From the NCBI GenBank assembly GCA_900316525.1, contig ONDF01000025.1:1-35804 (forward strand): 35,804 bases of DNA, written 5' to 3'. The stretch is from an uncultured Bacteroidales bacterium. GTDB lineage: Bacteria; Bacteroidota; Bacteroidia; Bacteroidales; UBA932. Both the position numbers and the translations under genes were made by a program. Shown here one piece after another: positions 21,406-30,107 of this stretch (positions are counted from its first letter, which is position 1; every line of letters starts with the position of its first letter). Below the pieces are notes generated by a model. It did no database searches and was not told the origin of the DNA. It saw only the letters and a program-made list of their open reading frames with translations.

Positions 21406-22221
21406 ATGGCAACCAAGAAAACCGTCAAGAAGGTGGATGCTCCGATCGACCAGCACGAGACTTTCGTCTCCCTGCAGAAGACTTTCGCCGACTCCGAGAT
21501 GAGCGTCTCCGAGAAGCTCAAGACCCTGTATGAACTCCAGGCGGCCGACTCCGAGATGGACAAGATCATCCAGCTCCGCGGCGAACTCCCCGCCGAGGTC
21601 GAGCAGCTCGAGAACGAGATCGCCGACCTCAAGGCCCGTTCCGCCCAGCTGTCCGCCGTCATCGAGCAGCTCAACCGGAACATCGCCGACGCGAAGCTCT
21701 CCATCGCCGAGCACGAAAGCACCGTGGAGAAGTACCAGCGCCAGCTCGAGACCATCACCAACAGCCGCGAGTACGACTCCCTGAACAAGGAAATCGAGAA
21801 CCAGGACCTCCTGCGCCAGATCGACGAGAAGAACATCACCGACACCCGTTACGAGATTGCCGCTCGCAAGGCCGACCTCGATGACCTCAAGGACCACATC
21901 ACCATCCGGACCGAGGACCTGAAGGCCAAGAAGGACGAGCTCGCTGTGATCGTCGAGTCCACCGCCAAGGAAGAGGCTGTCCTGCAGGAGCGCCGCGACG
22001 CCTGCGCCGCGAAGATCGACGCCCGCACGATGAGCGCCTACGAGCGCATCCGCCAGAGCGTGCACAACCACCTCGCCGTGGTTTCCGTGTACAACGGCAA
22101 CGCCTGCGGCGGCTGCTTCAACACCATCACCCCGCAGCGCCTGGTGGAGATCGCCTCCAACAGCAAGCTCATCATCTGCGAGCACTGCGGCCGCATCATC
22201 ATCAACCCGGATTTCGAATAG
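21406..22221 (+). CDS. Coiled-coil protein with C4-type zinc ribbon (DUF164/CT398-like)
   Basis: The 271-residue product is an almost continuous coiled coil from about residue 25 to 210 with repeated Glu, Lys and Leu heptads. It ends in a zinc ribbon with CGGC (NACGGCFNTITP) and CEHC (IICEHCGRI). A Thr/Lys-rich start (MATKKTVKKVD) precedes it. Family members commonly neighbour Nif3-like genes, as here. A role in flagellar, secretion or nucleic-acid assembly has been suggested in other phyla but is not established. It is followed after 12 bases by dnaB. The internal promoter at 21315 lets it be made independently of Nif3. Confidence 0.88.
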   Translation: MATKKTVKKVDAPIDQHETFVSLQKTFADSEMSVSEKLKTLYELQAADSEMDKIIQLRGELPAEVEQLENEIADLKARSAQLSAVIEQLNRNIADAKLSIAEHESTVEKYQRQLETITNSREYDSLNKEIENQDLLRQIDEKNITDTRYEIAARKADLDDLKDHITIRTEDLKAKKDELAVIVESTAKEEAVLQERRDACAAKIDARTMSAYERIRQSVHNHLAVVSVYNGNACGGCFNTITPQRLVEIASNSKLIICEHCGRIIINPDFE

Positions 22222-22233
22222 CCCCTCCGCTCC

Positions 22234-23715
22234 ATGCCTGAGTATTCCCGGAAAAAGAAAGATCAGGCAGTCAATCTGGAGACCCTGATGGGGAACAAGC
22301 CCCCGCAGGCCCTGGATGTGGAAGCGGCTGTCCTGGGAGCGATGCTCGTGGAACCGTCGACCATCGACGAGTCCATGGAGGAGCTCACTGCGTCCTGCTT
22401 CTACGATCCCAAGCACCGGATGATCTTCGAGGCGATGTCCTCGCTCGTGAACGAGCACGTGGCCATCGACCTCATCTCCGTGTCCGAGAAACTCCGCACC
22501 CAGGGGAACCTGGAGGCGGTGGGCGGTCCCGTCGTCCTGGCGGACCTCTCGCAGAACATCGGCGCGGCGGCCCACATCGAGTTCTACCTCAAGATCCTTA
22601 AGCAGAAGACCATCCAGCGCGACCTGATCACGGCCTCCTACGAGATCCTCAAGGAGTCGTTCGACGAGACCGTCATCGTGGACAACCTCATCGACGACGC
22701 GCAGACGAAAGTCTTCCAGGCCATCCAGACCAACGACAAGCACGACGTCAAGGACATCGGCTCCATCATCAACTCGGTGATGGACAACCTGCAGGAACTG
22801 CAGAAGATTACCGGTCCTTCCGGCGTCCCCAGCGGCTATCCTTCCATCGACCGGGTCACCCAGGGCTGGCAGAAGTCGGACCTCATCATCCTGGCGGCCC
22901 GTCCGTCCGTGGGCAAGACCGCCTTCGCCCTGAACATCGCCCGCAACGCGGCGGTGGACCACAACATGCCGGTGGCCGTCTTCTCCCTGGAAATGTCGGC
23001 CGACCAGCTGGGCAAGCGTCTCATCACCACGGAATCCGGCCTCTCCGGCGAGAAGATCCGCGGCGGCGTGAAGCTGGAGCCCTTCGAGTGGGAGCAGCTC
23101 GAGTACACGCTCAAGCGCCTGGCGAAGGCGCCGCTGTACATCGACGACACCCCGGGCATCCCCATCATGGAATTCCGCGCCAAGGCGAAACGGCTCGTCA
23201 AGCAGAAGCAGGTGCGCCTCATCGTGGTGGACTACCTGCAGCTGATGCAGGGCCCGGTCGAGCTCCGCGGCCTCCGCGAGCAGGAAGTCGCCGCCATCTC
23301 CCGTACCCTCAAGGCTACGGCCAAGGAACTGAACATCCCGATCATCGCCCTTTCGCAGCTGTCCCGCGACGTCGTGAAGCGCACCGGCGGCCTCGGAAAG
23401 CCGCAGCTGAGCGACCTCCGCGAGTCCGGATCCATCGAACAGGACGCCGACATGGTCATTTTCATCCACCGTCCGGAGTTCACCGGCATGTCCGAGGACC
23501 CGGCCGACAAGGAAAAGGCATGGATTGTGATAGCAAAGCACAGAAACGGCGAAGTATGCGACATCGAGATGAAATACAAGTCCGGGCAGGTCAAGTTCGT
23601 GGAACCCGACCAGTCGCTGGACATCCAGGCGCAGCGCCCCTATGTGAGCGCGGCCAGCGAACCCGTGAAGACGGACGACGGCTACAACTTCGACGACGCG
23701 AACCAACCCTTCTGA
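22234..23715 (+). CDS. dnaB: Replicative DNA helicase DnaB
   Basis: The 493-residue product has an N-terminal DnaB domain (PPQALDVEAAVLGAML from about 22) that binds primase and makes the hexamer ring. A linker and a RecA-like helicase core follow, with Walker A ARPSVGKTAF (Lys228), Walker B-type LIVVDYLQLM, the Arg-finger/sensor region SQLSRDV and the C-terminal DLRESGSIEQDADMVIFIHRPE. No intein is present, although DnaB is a frequent intein site, and the length is normal. It unwinds DNA ahead of the replication fork. Its TGA overlaps the ATG of the DUF3108 gene by one base. No origin or other replication gene is visible nearby. Confidence 0.97.
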   Translation: MPEYSRKKKDQAVNLETLMGNKPPQALDVEAAVLGAMLVEPSTIDESMEELTASCFYDPKHRMIFEAMSSLVNEHVAIDLISVSEKLRTQGNLEAVGGPVVLADLSQNIGAAAHIEFYLKILKQKTIQRDLITASYEILKESFDETVIVDNLIDDAQTKVFQAIQTNDKHDVKDIGSIINSVMDNLQELQKITGPSGVPSGYPSIDRVTQGWQKSDLIILAARPSVGKTAFALNIARNAAVDHNMPVAVFSLEMSADQLGKRLITTESGLSGEKIRGGVKLEPFEWEQLEYTLKRLAKAPLYIDDTPGIPIMEFRAKAKRLVKQKQVRLIVVDYLQLMQGPVELRGLREQEVAAISRTLKATAKELNIPIIALSQLSRDVVKRTGGLGKPQLSDLRESGSIEQDADMVIFIHRPEFTGMSEDPADKEKAWIVIAKHRNGEVCDIEMKYKSGQVKFVEPDQSLDIQAQRPYVSAASEPVKTDDGYNFDDANQPF

Positions 23716-24569
23716 TGATGAAAACCCTCCGCATATTCCTCCTCTCCGTCCTCCTGCTGGGGGCCGGGACCGCCGCGTCCGCGCAGAACGCCCGGTGCCT
23801 GCCTGCCCGCGCCGACGGCGTGGACCCTTACCAGGACGGTGAGAAAATCGTCTTCAACGTCTCCTACAACTGGCACGCGGTCCAGACCGACGTGGCCAAG
23901 GCCAACCTCACGGCCGACCGGACGACCCTGAACGGGGAGCCGGTCTGGCATACGGCCCTGACGATGAAGACGGCCCCGTTCTTCGACGTGTTCTTCAAGA
24001 TCCGGGAGAGTTTCGAATCCTGGTTCGGCCTGAAGGGCGTCGAGCCCCGCCGCTTCCTCCGCGAGACGCGGGAAGGGGATTACCACTGCATCAACGATTA
24101 TCAGTACGACCACAAGGCGAAGGTCATCCGCGCCCATCTGGAGTACTGGGACAAGGAGAAGGTGGACATGGACATCCCCTTCGGGGACTGCACCTACGAC
24201 GTCACCTCCCTGTTCTACTATGCCCGCCGGATGGACTATGAGAACCTGAAGCCCGGGACGGTGTACAAGATCTCCTTCGCCATCGACCGGGAAGTGCAGA
24301 CCGTGAGCCTGACCTACCGGGGCCAGGAGAACAAGTACATCCGGGGCGTCGGCACCATCGCTACCCGGAAGTTCGGCCTTTCCCTCAAGAAGGGCGAGGT
24401 GTTCGAGGGGAACGAGGATGCGATCCTGTGGTTCTCCGACGATGACAACCGGCTGCCCGTCGCCTTCATGGCGCCGCTAAAGGTGGGCGCGATGAACGGC
24501 CGGCTCGCCTCCTACGAGGGGCTGGCCCACGACTTTACCGCCCTTATATCCACCAAGCGCGTCAAATGA
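23715..24569 (+). CDS. Exported DUF3108 family protein
   Basis: The 284-residue product starts with a signal peptide (LRIFLLSVLLLGAGTAASAQ). The mature part has the DUF3108 features: YQDGEKIVFNVSYNWHAV at the start, repeated beta-strands, FFKIRESFESWF and the closing KRVK. Function of the family is unknown, although it is often exported and found in operons with cell-envelope genes. The in-frame upstream extension is discarded because it reads through dnaB codons. The start is either ATG at 23715 (overlapping the dnaB stop) or the next ATG at 23718. The stop overlaps the following gene's start (ATGA). Confidence 0.85.
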   Translation: MMKTLRIFLLSVLLLGAGTAASAQNARCLPARADGVDPYQDGEKIVFNVSYNWHAVQTDVAKANLTADRTTLNGEPVWHTALTMKTAPFFDVFFKIRESFESWFGLKGVEPRRFLRETREGDYHCINDYQYDHKAKVIRAHLEYWDKEKVDMDIPFGDCTYDVTSLFYYARRMDYENLKPGTVYKISFAIDREVQTVSLTYRGQENKYIRGVGTIATRKFGLSLKKGEVFEGNEDAILWFSDDDNRLPVAFMAPLKVGAMNGRLASYEGLAHDFTALISTKRVK

Positions 24570-24976
24570 AAGAGCAGGTGATGCATACCGGTCAGGTCGT
24601 GTCGATGACCCCGCAGACGACGACGGTTCGGATCGTTTCCCATTCGGCCTGCTCGGAATGTCACGCCGCCGGTCTCTGCGGACTCTCCGAATATACGGAA
24701 AAAGCCATCGAAGTTCCCACCAGTCCCTCCGCCACCTACGGCGTCGGGGACGAGGTGAACGTGGTGCTGAAGGCGACGATGGGCCTCAAGGCCGTCTGGC
24801 TCGCCTATTTCCTCCCGCTGGTCGTCCTGCTGGGCGTCGCGCTCGGGCTCATCGCCCTGGGCGTGGGCGAAGTTGCGGCCGGCCTCGCCGGCCTGGGTGC
24901 CGTGGCGCTCTACTACGGGGTCCTGTGGCTCCTGCGGGACCGGCTCCGGAACGAATATATTTTTACGATACAATAA
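24566..24976 (+). CDS. RseC/MucC-family (SoxR-reducing-system) membrane protein
   Basis: The 136-residue product has the RseC pattern: an N-terminal soluble part with a Cys motif C29-x2-C32-x5-C38 (ACSECHAAGLCG), then two membrane helices near 73-118. RseC homologues are linked to reduction of SoxR and often lie beside rnf/rsx genes. Here the gene sits 26 bases before rnfB, the usual Bacteroidota arrangement. The Cys motif could carry an Fe-S cluster or a disulfide. The ATG overlaps the DUF3108 stop codon. It may set the redox sensing or assembly of the Rnf complex, but that is inference. Confidence 0.85.
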   Translation: MKEQVMHTGQVVSMTPQTTTVRIVSHSACSECHAAGLCGLSEYTEKAIEVPTSPSATYGVGDEVNVVLKATMGLKAVWLAYFLPLVVLLGVALGLIALGVGEVAAGLAGLGAVALYYGVLWLLRDRLRNEYIFTIQ

Positions 24977-25002
24977 ACCATAAACCTTAACCCAAACCTT
25001 AT

Positions 25003-25941
25003 ATGACCCATACTGTCATCTGGACCATTGCGATCATCACGGTGCTCGGCCTGGTGCTTGCGCTCGTCCTCTACCTGGTGGCGAAGAAGTTCAAGGTGGA
25101 GGAGGACCCCCGCATCGACGAGGTGGAGAAAGTGATGCCCGGCGCGAACTGCGGCGGCTGCGGCTTTGCCGGCTGCCGGGCGTTCGCCGAGGCCGCGGTG
25201 AAGTCCCCGGACCTGGAAGGCGTCTTCTGCCCGGTGGGCGGCAACGACGTCATGGCGAAAGTCGCGTCCATCCTCGGCTACGAGGTCAAGGCCAAGGCGC
25301 CCGAAGTGGCCGTCGTCCGTTGCAACGGGACCTGTGAAGCGCGTCCGCGCGTGAACGAGTATGACGGATTCGCCACCTGCGCCGTGAAGGCCGCCCTCTA
25401 TGCGGGCGATACGGCCTGCGCCTACGGCTGCCTGGGATGCGGCGACTGCGTCGCGGCCTGCCAGTTCGGCGCCCTCTCCATGGATCCCGCCACCGGCCTT
25501 CCCGTCGTGGACGAGGAGAAGTGCACCGCCTGCGGCGCCTGCGTGAAGGCCTGCCCGAAGAAAATCATCGAATTGCGCCAGAAAGGACCGCGCGGCATGC
25601 GCGAGTTCGTTTCCTGCGTGAACAAGGACAAGGGTCCTGTCGCGAAGAAAGCCTGCGCCAACGCCTGCATCGGCTGCGGCCTTTGCGCGAAGACTTGCAT
25701 CCACGAGGCCATCACCATGGCGGTGAACATCGCCTGGATCGACTCCTACAAGTGCAAGCTCTGCCGCGAATGCGAGGCTGTCTGCCCGACCGGCGCCATC
25801 CACGGGGTGAACTTCCCGAAGCCTCTGGACAAGGACGCCGTCAAGGCCCGTATCGCCGAAAGGAAGAAGAAAGCGACGGAGGCGAAAGCCGCCGAAGCCG
25901 CATTAGTTGCTGAAGCAGCAAAGGAGGCCGCCCATGAGTAA
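25003..25941 (+). CDS. rnfB: RnfB, multi-cluster ferredoxin-type subunit of the Rnf complex
   Basis: RnfB takes electrons from reduced ferredoxin. The 312-residue product has an N-terminal membrane helix (IWTIAIITVLGLVLALVLYL). A Fe-S domain follows with GANCGGCGFAGC and the downstream Cys of EGVFCPVGG. Four ferredoxin CxxCxxCxxxC motifs come next (CLGCGDCVAACQ, CTACGACVKACP, CIGCGLCAKTCI, CKLCRECEAVCP). The tail is Ala- and Lys-rich. The extra ferredoxin motifs are typical of anaerobe RnfB rather than the two-motif enterobacterial form. The gene opens the rnfBCDGEA operon and overlaps rnfC by eight bases. Confidence 0.96.
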   Translation: MTHTVIWTIAIITVLGLVLALVLYLVAKKFKVEEDPRIDEVEKVMPGANCGGCGFAGCRAFAEAAVKSPDLEGVFCPVGGNDVMAKVASILGYEVKAKAPEVAVVRCNGTCEARPRVNEYDGFATCAVKAALYAGDTACAYGCLGCGDCVAACQFGALSMDPATGLPVVDEEKCTACGACVKACPKKIIELRQKGPRGMREFVSCVNKDKGPVAKKACANACIGCGLCAKTCIHEAITMAVNIAWIDSYKCKLCRECEAVCPTGAIHGVNFPKPLDKDAVKARIAERKKKATEAKAAEAALVAEAAKEAAHE

Positions 25942-27307
25942 GAGTACATTCGCCATCGGCGGAGTCCATCCGCACGACAACAAGCTCGCCCGCGACTGCC
26001 GGACCGAAGTCCTGCCGCCGGCGCCGACCATGTACGTTTCCGTCGCCCAGCACCTCGGCGCGCCCGCCCTCCCGGTCGTGGAGGTGGGCGACAAGGTGAA
26101 GGTGGGCCAGGTGATTGCCGGCCCGGGCGGTTTCGTGTCGACCTACGTCCACGCCCCCGTGTCCGGTACGGTCAAGTCCATCGGCCCCCGCGCCGACCTG
26201 GCCGGCCGTCCCGTCACCCACATCGAGATCGCCGTGGAAGGCGACGAGTGGATGGAGGGCATCGACCTGTCGGACAACCTCGTCACGGAGATTCCCACCG
26301 ACAACCAGGCCATCATCGAGAAGATCCACAGCGCCGGTGTCGTCGGCCTCGGCGGCGCGACGTTCCCGACGCACATCAAGCTCTCGCCGCCTCCGGGCTC
26401 CAAGTGCGAGCGCGTGATCATCAACGGCTGCGAATGCGAGCCGTACCTCACCTCCGACTACCGCGTCCTCCTGGAGAAGGGCGAGCAGACGGTCGTCGGC
26501 GCCGCCATCCTCGCGCAGGTGATGGGGAACGTCCCCTGCACCGTCGCCATCGAGGAGAACAAGCCGGAAGCCATCGCCCATATCCGCGAGGTCATCGCGA
26601 AGCTGGGCTTCAAGAACCTCGAGGTGATGGAGATGAAGATGCGTTACCCGCAGGGCAGCGAGAAGCAGCTCATCGACGCGGTGATGCACCGCCAGGTGCG
26701 TTCCGGCGGCCTGCCGATCTCGGTGGGCGCCGTCGTCCAGAACGTGGGCACCGCCCTCGCCGTGTACGAGGCCGTGCAGAAGAACAAGCCCCTCATCGAC
26801 AACACCATCACCGTGACGGGCGAATGCTTCCCGAAGCAGGCGAACCTGCAGGTGCGCGTGGGCACGCCGATCCGCTATATCATCGACTCCCTCGGCGGAA
26901 TGCCGGCCGATGCGGCGAAGGTCATCAGCGGCGGTCCGATGATGGGCAAGGCGATCGCGAACCTCGACGCGACCACCCTCAAGGGCACGAGCGCCCTGCT
27001 CTTCCTCACGGAAAAGCAGACCCGCCGCGCCCCCGAGACCGCCTGCATCCGCTGCGGCAAGTGCGCCGACGCCTGCCCGATGGGCCTGGAACCGTTCCTG
27101 CTGCAGAAACTCTCCCGCATCGCCGACACCGAAGCCCTGGAGGCCAACGCCGCCCAGGACTGCATCGAGTGCGGCTGCTGCCTGTATTCCTGTCCCGCCC
27201 ACATCCCGCTGCTGGACGTCATCCGCACCGGAAAGGGTCTCGCCCTGGGCGCCATCAAGGCCCGCGCCGCGGCCGCCAAGGCCGCTGCGGAAGCCGCTAA
27301 AAAGTAA
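25934..27307 (+). CDS. rnfC: RnfC, NADH-binding flavin/Fe-S subunit of the Rnf complex
   Basis: RnfC is the peripheral subunit that exchanges electrons with NAD(H). The 457-residue product begins MSKSTFAIGGVHPHDNKL, the conserved RnfC opening. It contains the GLGGATFPTHIKL flavin-nucleotide loop and NGCECEPYLTSDYR. Near the end are two ferredoxin motifs, CIRCGKCADACPMG and CIECGCCLYSCPAH. The start at 25934 is chosen because it gives this N-terminus and has AAGGAGG just upstream, a rare good Shine-Dalgarno in this window. A further in-frame start at 25907 would add residues with no family match. The Ala- and Lys-rich C-terminal tail is short. Confidence 0.96.
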   Translation: MSKSTFAIGGVHPHDNKLARDCRTEVLPPAPTMYVSVAQHLGAPALPVVEVGDKVKVGQVIAGPGGFVSTYVHAPVSGTVKSIGPRADLAGRPVTHIEIAVEGDEWMEGIDLSDNLVTEIPTDNQAIIEKIHSAGVVGLGGATFPTHIKLSPPPGSKCERVIINGCECEPYLTSDYRVLLEKGEQTVVGAAILAQVMGNVPCTVAIEENKPEAIAHIREVIAKLGFKNLEVMEMKMRYPQGSEKQLIDAVMHRQVRSGGLPISVGAVVQNVGTALAVYEAVQKNKPLIDNTITVTGECFPKQANLQVRVGTPIRYIIDSLGGMPADAAKVISGGPMMGKAIANLDATTLKGTSALLFLTEKQTRRAPETACIRCGKCADACPMGLEPFLLQKLSRIADTEALEANAAQDCIECGCCLYSCPAHIPLLDVIRTGKGLALGAIKARAAAAKAAAEAAKK

Positions 27308-27313
27308 AGGATT

Positions 27314-28294
27314 ATGAGTAAGTTGATCGTATCCCCTTCACCCCACATCCATTCCAAGGACTCCACCCGGTCCCTGATGCTGGATGTCGTGATCGCGCTC
27401 CTGCCTGCGGTGCTCTGCTCCTTCGTCTTCTACGGCTGGAAGGAGATCCTCGTGATGGCCGTGAGCGTGTGCTCCTGCCTCCTGCTGGAGTGGGCAATCA
27501 CCCGTTTCCTGCTGAAGAAACCCTCCACCCTGTGCGACCTTTCCGCGGTCGTGACGGGTATCCTCCTGGGCCTGAACCTGCCGTACACCACCCCCTGGTG
27601 GGTCGTGTTCATCGGCGCGGTCGTCGCCATCGGCGTCGCCAAGATGACGTTCGGCGGCCTGGGCCAGAACATCTGGAACCCCGCCCTCGTGGGCCGCGTG
27701 TTCCTCCTCGTCTCCTTCCCGACCTACATGACCACCTGGTCGCAGCCCAAGAGCCTGTTCGGCGTGGACGCCGTGACCGGTCCGACCCCGCTCGGCGCCA
27801 TCAACGAAGGCCTGATGCAGGGCGCGTCCGTGCAGGACATCATGGCGCAGAACGGGTACGACTACGGGCAGATGCTGTTCGCGAACCTCGGCGGCTCCGC
27901 CGGTGAGGTCTGCGCGATCGCCCTCCTGCTCGGCTTCGTGTACCTGTGCGTCCGCCGGGTCATCAAGCCGTGGATCACCCTGTCGATCTTCGCCACGGTG
28001 GCCCTCACGGCCCTCATCTTCTGGGGTGTCAATCCCGCCCGCTTCACCGGTCCCGTCTTCAACCTCCTCACCGGCGGTCTCATCCTCGGCGCCTGCTTCA
28101 TGGCCACCGACTACGTGACCTCCCCGATGAGCCTGTGGGGCGGCGTCATCTTCGGCGTGGGCATCGGTTTCCTCACGATGATGATCCGTTACTTCGGTTC
28201 CTATCCGGAAGGCGTCTCCTTCGCCATCCTGATCATGAACTCTTTCGTTCCGCTCCTCAACCGGGCGTTCCACCAGAAAAAATTCGGGAGGTAG
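27314..28294 (+). CDS. rnfD: RnfD, flavinylated membrane subunit of the Rnf complex
   Basis: The 326-residue product has eight to nine membrane helices and the RnfD/NqrB signatures SPHIHSKDST and GGLGQNIWNPALVGRVFL. The covalent-FMN region reads DAVTGPTPL, with Thr158 in the flavin position. The family usually has S/T-G-A-T here, so the A-to-P change is unusual but leaves the threonine. FMN attachment would need an ApbE-type flavin transferase, which is not encoded in the window. It follows rnfC by six bases and precedes rnfG by three. Confidence 0.95.
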   Translation: MSKLIVSPSPHIHSKDSTRSLMLDVVIALLPAVLCSFVFYGWKEILVMAVSVCSCLLLEWAITRFLLKKPSTLCDLSAVVTGILLGLNLPYTTPWWVVFIGAVVAIGVAKMTFGGLGQNIWNPALVGRVFLLVSFPTYMTTWSQPKSLFGVDAVTGPTPLGAINEGLMQGASVQDIMAQNGYDYGQMLFANLGGSAGEVCAIALLLGFVYLCVRRVIKPWITLSIFATVALTALIFWGVNPARFTGPVFNLLTGGLILGACFMATDYVTSPMSLWGGVIFGVGIGFLTMMIRYFGSYPEGVSFAILIMNSFVPLLNRAFHQKKFGR

Positions 28295-28297
28295 AAG

Positions 28298-28882
28298 ATG
28301 GCAGCCGTATCCAATCTCAAGAACATGACGCTGGTCCTCGGACTGACCTGCCTCCTGTGCTCCGCCGTCCTCGGCGGCGCGTACGCCCTCACGAAGAAGC
28401 CCATCGACGCCGCGGCCGTCGCCAAGACGAACAAGGCCGTGGGCGCGGTGCTTCCCGCCTTCGACGAGACCTCCTACGAGTCCGTCGAGGTCGATGGCAA
28501 GACCTACAACTACTACAAGGCCGTCAAGGGCGGTGAAACCGTCGGCTACGCCGTCGAGTCCACCGTCGTCGGCTTCGGCGGCCCGCTGTCCCTGATGGTG
28601 GGCGTCACCCCGGACGGCGTGGTGTACAACACCTCCGTGCTCTCGCATTCAGAGACCCCGGGCCTCGGCGCCAAGTGCAACACCGACGCCAAGTTCATGG
28701 CCCAGTGGGAGGGCTTCGACCCTTCCGCCAAGATCCTTTCCGTCAAGAAGGACGGCGGCGACGTGGACGCCATCACGGCTTCCACCATCACCTCCCGCGC
28801 CTACACGGAAGCCGTCAAGAACGCCGTGGACGCCGTATCTGTCATTTCGAGCGGAGTCGAGAAATCTAATTTGGAGGACTAG
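28298..28882 (+). CDS. rnfG: RnfG, flavinylated periplasmic-domain subunit of the Rnf complex
   Basis: The 194-residue product has one N-terminal membrane helix (LVLGLTCLLCSAVLGGAYAL) and a periplasmic FMN-binding domain. The flavinylation motif DAITASTITS places the attachment threonine in TAST, a variant of the SGAT consensus. GLGAKCNTDAKF marks the domain core. The last 14 or so residues (SVISSGVEKSNLED) are encoded largely by a dispersed repeat at 28840-28867, which suggests that the tail was altered after insertion. A GGAGG for rnfE lies just after the repeat. The function is otherwise conserved. Confidence 0.95.
   Translation: MAAVSNLKNMTLVLGLTCLLCSAVLGGAYALTKKPIDAAAVAKTNKAVGAVLPAFDETSYESVEVDGKTYNYYKAVKGGETVGYAVESTVVGFGGPLSLMVGVTPDGVVYNTSVLSHSETPGLGAKCNTDAKFMAQWEGFDPSAKILSVKKDGGDVDAITASTITSRAYTEAVKNAVDAVSVISSGVEKSNLED
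28840..28867 (+). repeat. REP-like dispersed repeat inside the 3' end of rnfG
   Basis: The 28 bases begin TGTCATTTCGAGCGGAGTCG and end GAGAAATCT. I recognise this as a common dispersed repeat of gut Bacteroidota, whose spurious translation contains CHFERSREI. It is a relative of, not identical to, the repeat at 4698-4750. It is read in frame as part of RnfG. Confidence 0.75.
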
Positions 28883-28885
28883 ACG

Positions 28886-29476
28886 ATGGCTAAAAACTGG
28901 AAACTCATCACCGACGGTCTGGTCAAGAACAACCCGACCTTCGTCCTGCTGCTGGGCATGTGCCCGACGCTGGCCACGACGACTTCGGCCGTCAACGGCC
29001 TTTCCATGGGCCTGGCGACCCTGTTCGTCCTGGTCCTGTCGAACGTGGTCATCTCCCTGATCGCGCCGGTCGTCCCGGACAAGGTGCACATCCCGGTGTA
29101 CATCGTCGTCATCGCGACCTTCGTCACGCTGCTCCAGCTGCTGATGCAGGCCTACACCCCGGCGATGTACGAGACCCTGGGCCTGTTCATCCCGCTCATC
29201 GTGGTGAACTGCATCGTTCTCGGCCGCGCGGAAGCCTTCGCGAACAAGCACGGCGTCCTGGAAAGCGCCTGTGACGGCCTGGGCGTGGGCATCGGCTTCA
29301 CCCTCTCGCTCACCGTGCTCGGCCTCGTCCGCGAGATCCTGGGCTCCGGCTCGGCCTTCGGCTTCAACTTCATCGGCGGCCACGACGGTATGCTGGCCTT
29401 CGTGATGGCCCCGGGCGCCTTCCTGTGCCTGGGTTACCTGATGGTCCTGTTCAACAAATTCGTGAAAAAAGACTAG
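28886..29476 (+). CDS. rnfE: RnfE, membrane subunit of the Rnf complex
   Basis: The 196-residue product has six membrane helices and RnfE/NqrD hallmarks: NNPTFVLLLGMCPTLATTTSA at the start, with the conserved cysteine in the first helix, and GRAEAFANKHGV, where the second half's conserved VVNCIVLGRAEAFA cysteine sits. In the family these two cysteines hold the intramembrane Fe-S centre with RnfA. It follows rnfG by three bases and precedes rnfA by three. Confidence 0.96.
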   Translation: MAKNWKLITDGLVKNNPTFVLLLGMCPTLATTTSAVNGLSMGLATLFVLVLSNVVISLIAPVVPDKVHIPVYIVVIATFVTLLQLLMQAYTPAMYETLGLFIPLIVVNCIVLGRAEAFANKHGVLESACDGLGVGIGFTLSLTVLGLVREILGSGSAFGFNFIGGHDGMLAFVMAPGAFLCLGYLMVLFNKFVKKD

Positions 29477-29479
29477 GCC

Positions 29480-30082
29480 ATGGAGTACTTCCTGATCATC
29501 ATCTCGGCGATTTTCGTCAACAACATCGTCCTGGCGCAGTTCCTCGGAATCTGCCCCTACCTGGGTGTCTCCAACAAGCTGTCGACGGCCACGGGCATGT
29601 CGATGGCCGTGTGCTTCGTCATCACCCTCGCCACCTTGGTGACTTTCCTCATCAACAAGTATCTCCTCGTTCCCTTCCAGCTCGAGTTCCTGCAGACGAT
29701 CGCCTTCATCCTGGTGATCGCCGCTCTCGTGCAGATGGTGGAGATCGTGCTGAAGAAGGTGAGTCCGTCCCTCTACCAGGCCCTCGGTATCTTCCTGCCC
29801 CTGATCACCACGAACTGCGCCGTCCTCGGCGTCGCGATCACGGTGGTCACGAAGGAGTTCACCTTCGGCCTTCCTTCCCACATGCTGAACCTCGGCGAAG
29901 CGCTGGTCTATGCCTTCGCGACTTCCCTGGGCTACGGCCTGGCGATGGTCATCTTCGCGGGCATCCGCGAACACCTCGCCCTGTGCGACGTGCCCAAGGC
30001 GTTCAAGGGCGTTCCCATCGCCCTCGTGAGCGTGGGCATCCTCGCGCTGGCCTTCATGGGTTTCAGCGGCATGGTTAAGTAA
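29480..30082 (+). CDS. rnfA: RnfA, membrane subunit of the Rnf complex
   Basis: The 200-residue product has six membrane helices and the RnfA/NqrE signature: [18 protein letters not shown] with the first conserved cysteine and [11 protein letters not shown] with the second. It pairs with RnfE in an antiparallel arrangement. It ends the operon, and the next gene starts 25 bases later with an AT-rich spacer (AAACAATTTTTATTAG) that could hold a weak promoter. The order B-C-D-G-E-A is the one usual for anaerobic bacteria. Confidence 0.96.
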   Translation: MEYFLIIISAIFVNNIVLAQFLGICPYLGVSNKLSTATGMSMAVCFVITLATLVTFLINKYLLVPFQLEFLQTIAFILVIAALVQMVEIVLKKVSPSLYQALGIFLPLITTNCAVLGVAITVVTKEFTFGLPSHMLNLGEALVYAFATSLGYGLAMVIFAGIREHLALCDVPKAFKGVPIALVSVGILALAFMGFSGMVK

Positions 30083-30107
30083 ACAATTTTTATTAGTGTT
30101 AGTTACA

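Noticed and set aside
22234..23715. Possible intein or insertion in dnaB
   Set aside because: DnaB is a frequent intein host, so this was looked for. The protein has normal length and uninterrupted Walker and C-terminal motifs.
24950..24967. A promoter just before rnfB (TATATTTT)
   Set aside because: It departs from the consensus at the final G, and rnfB is close enough to the RseC-like gene to be read from the same transcript. Too weak to list.
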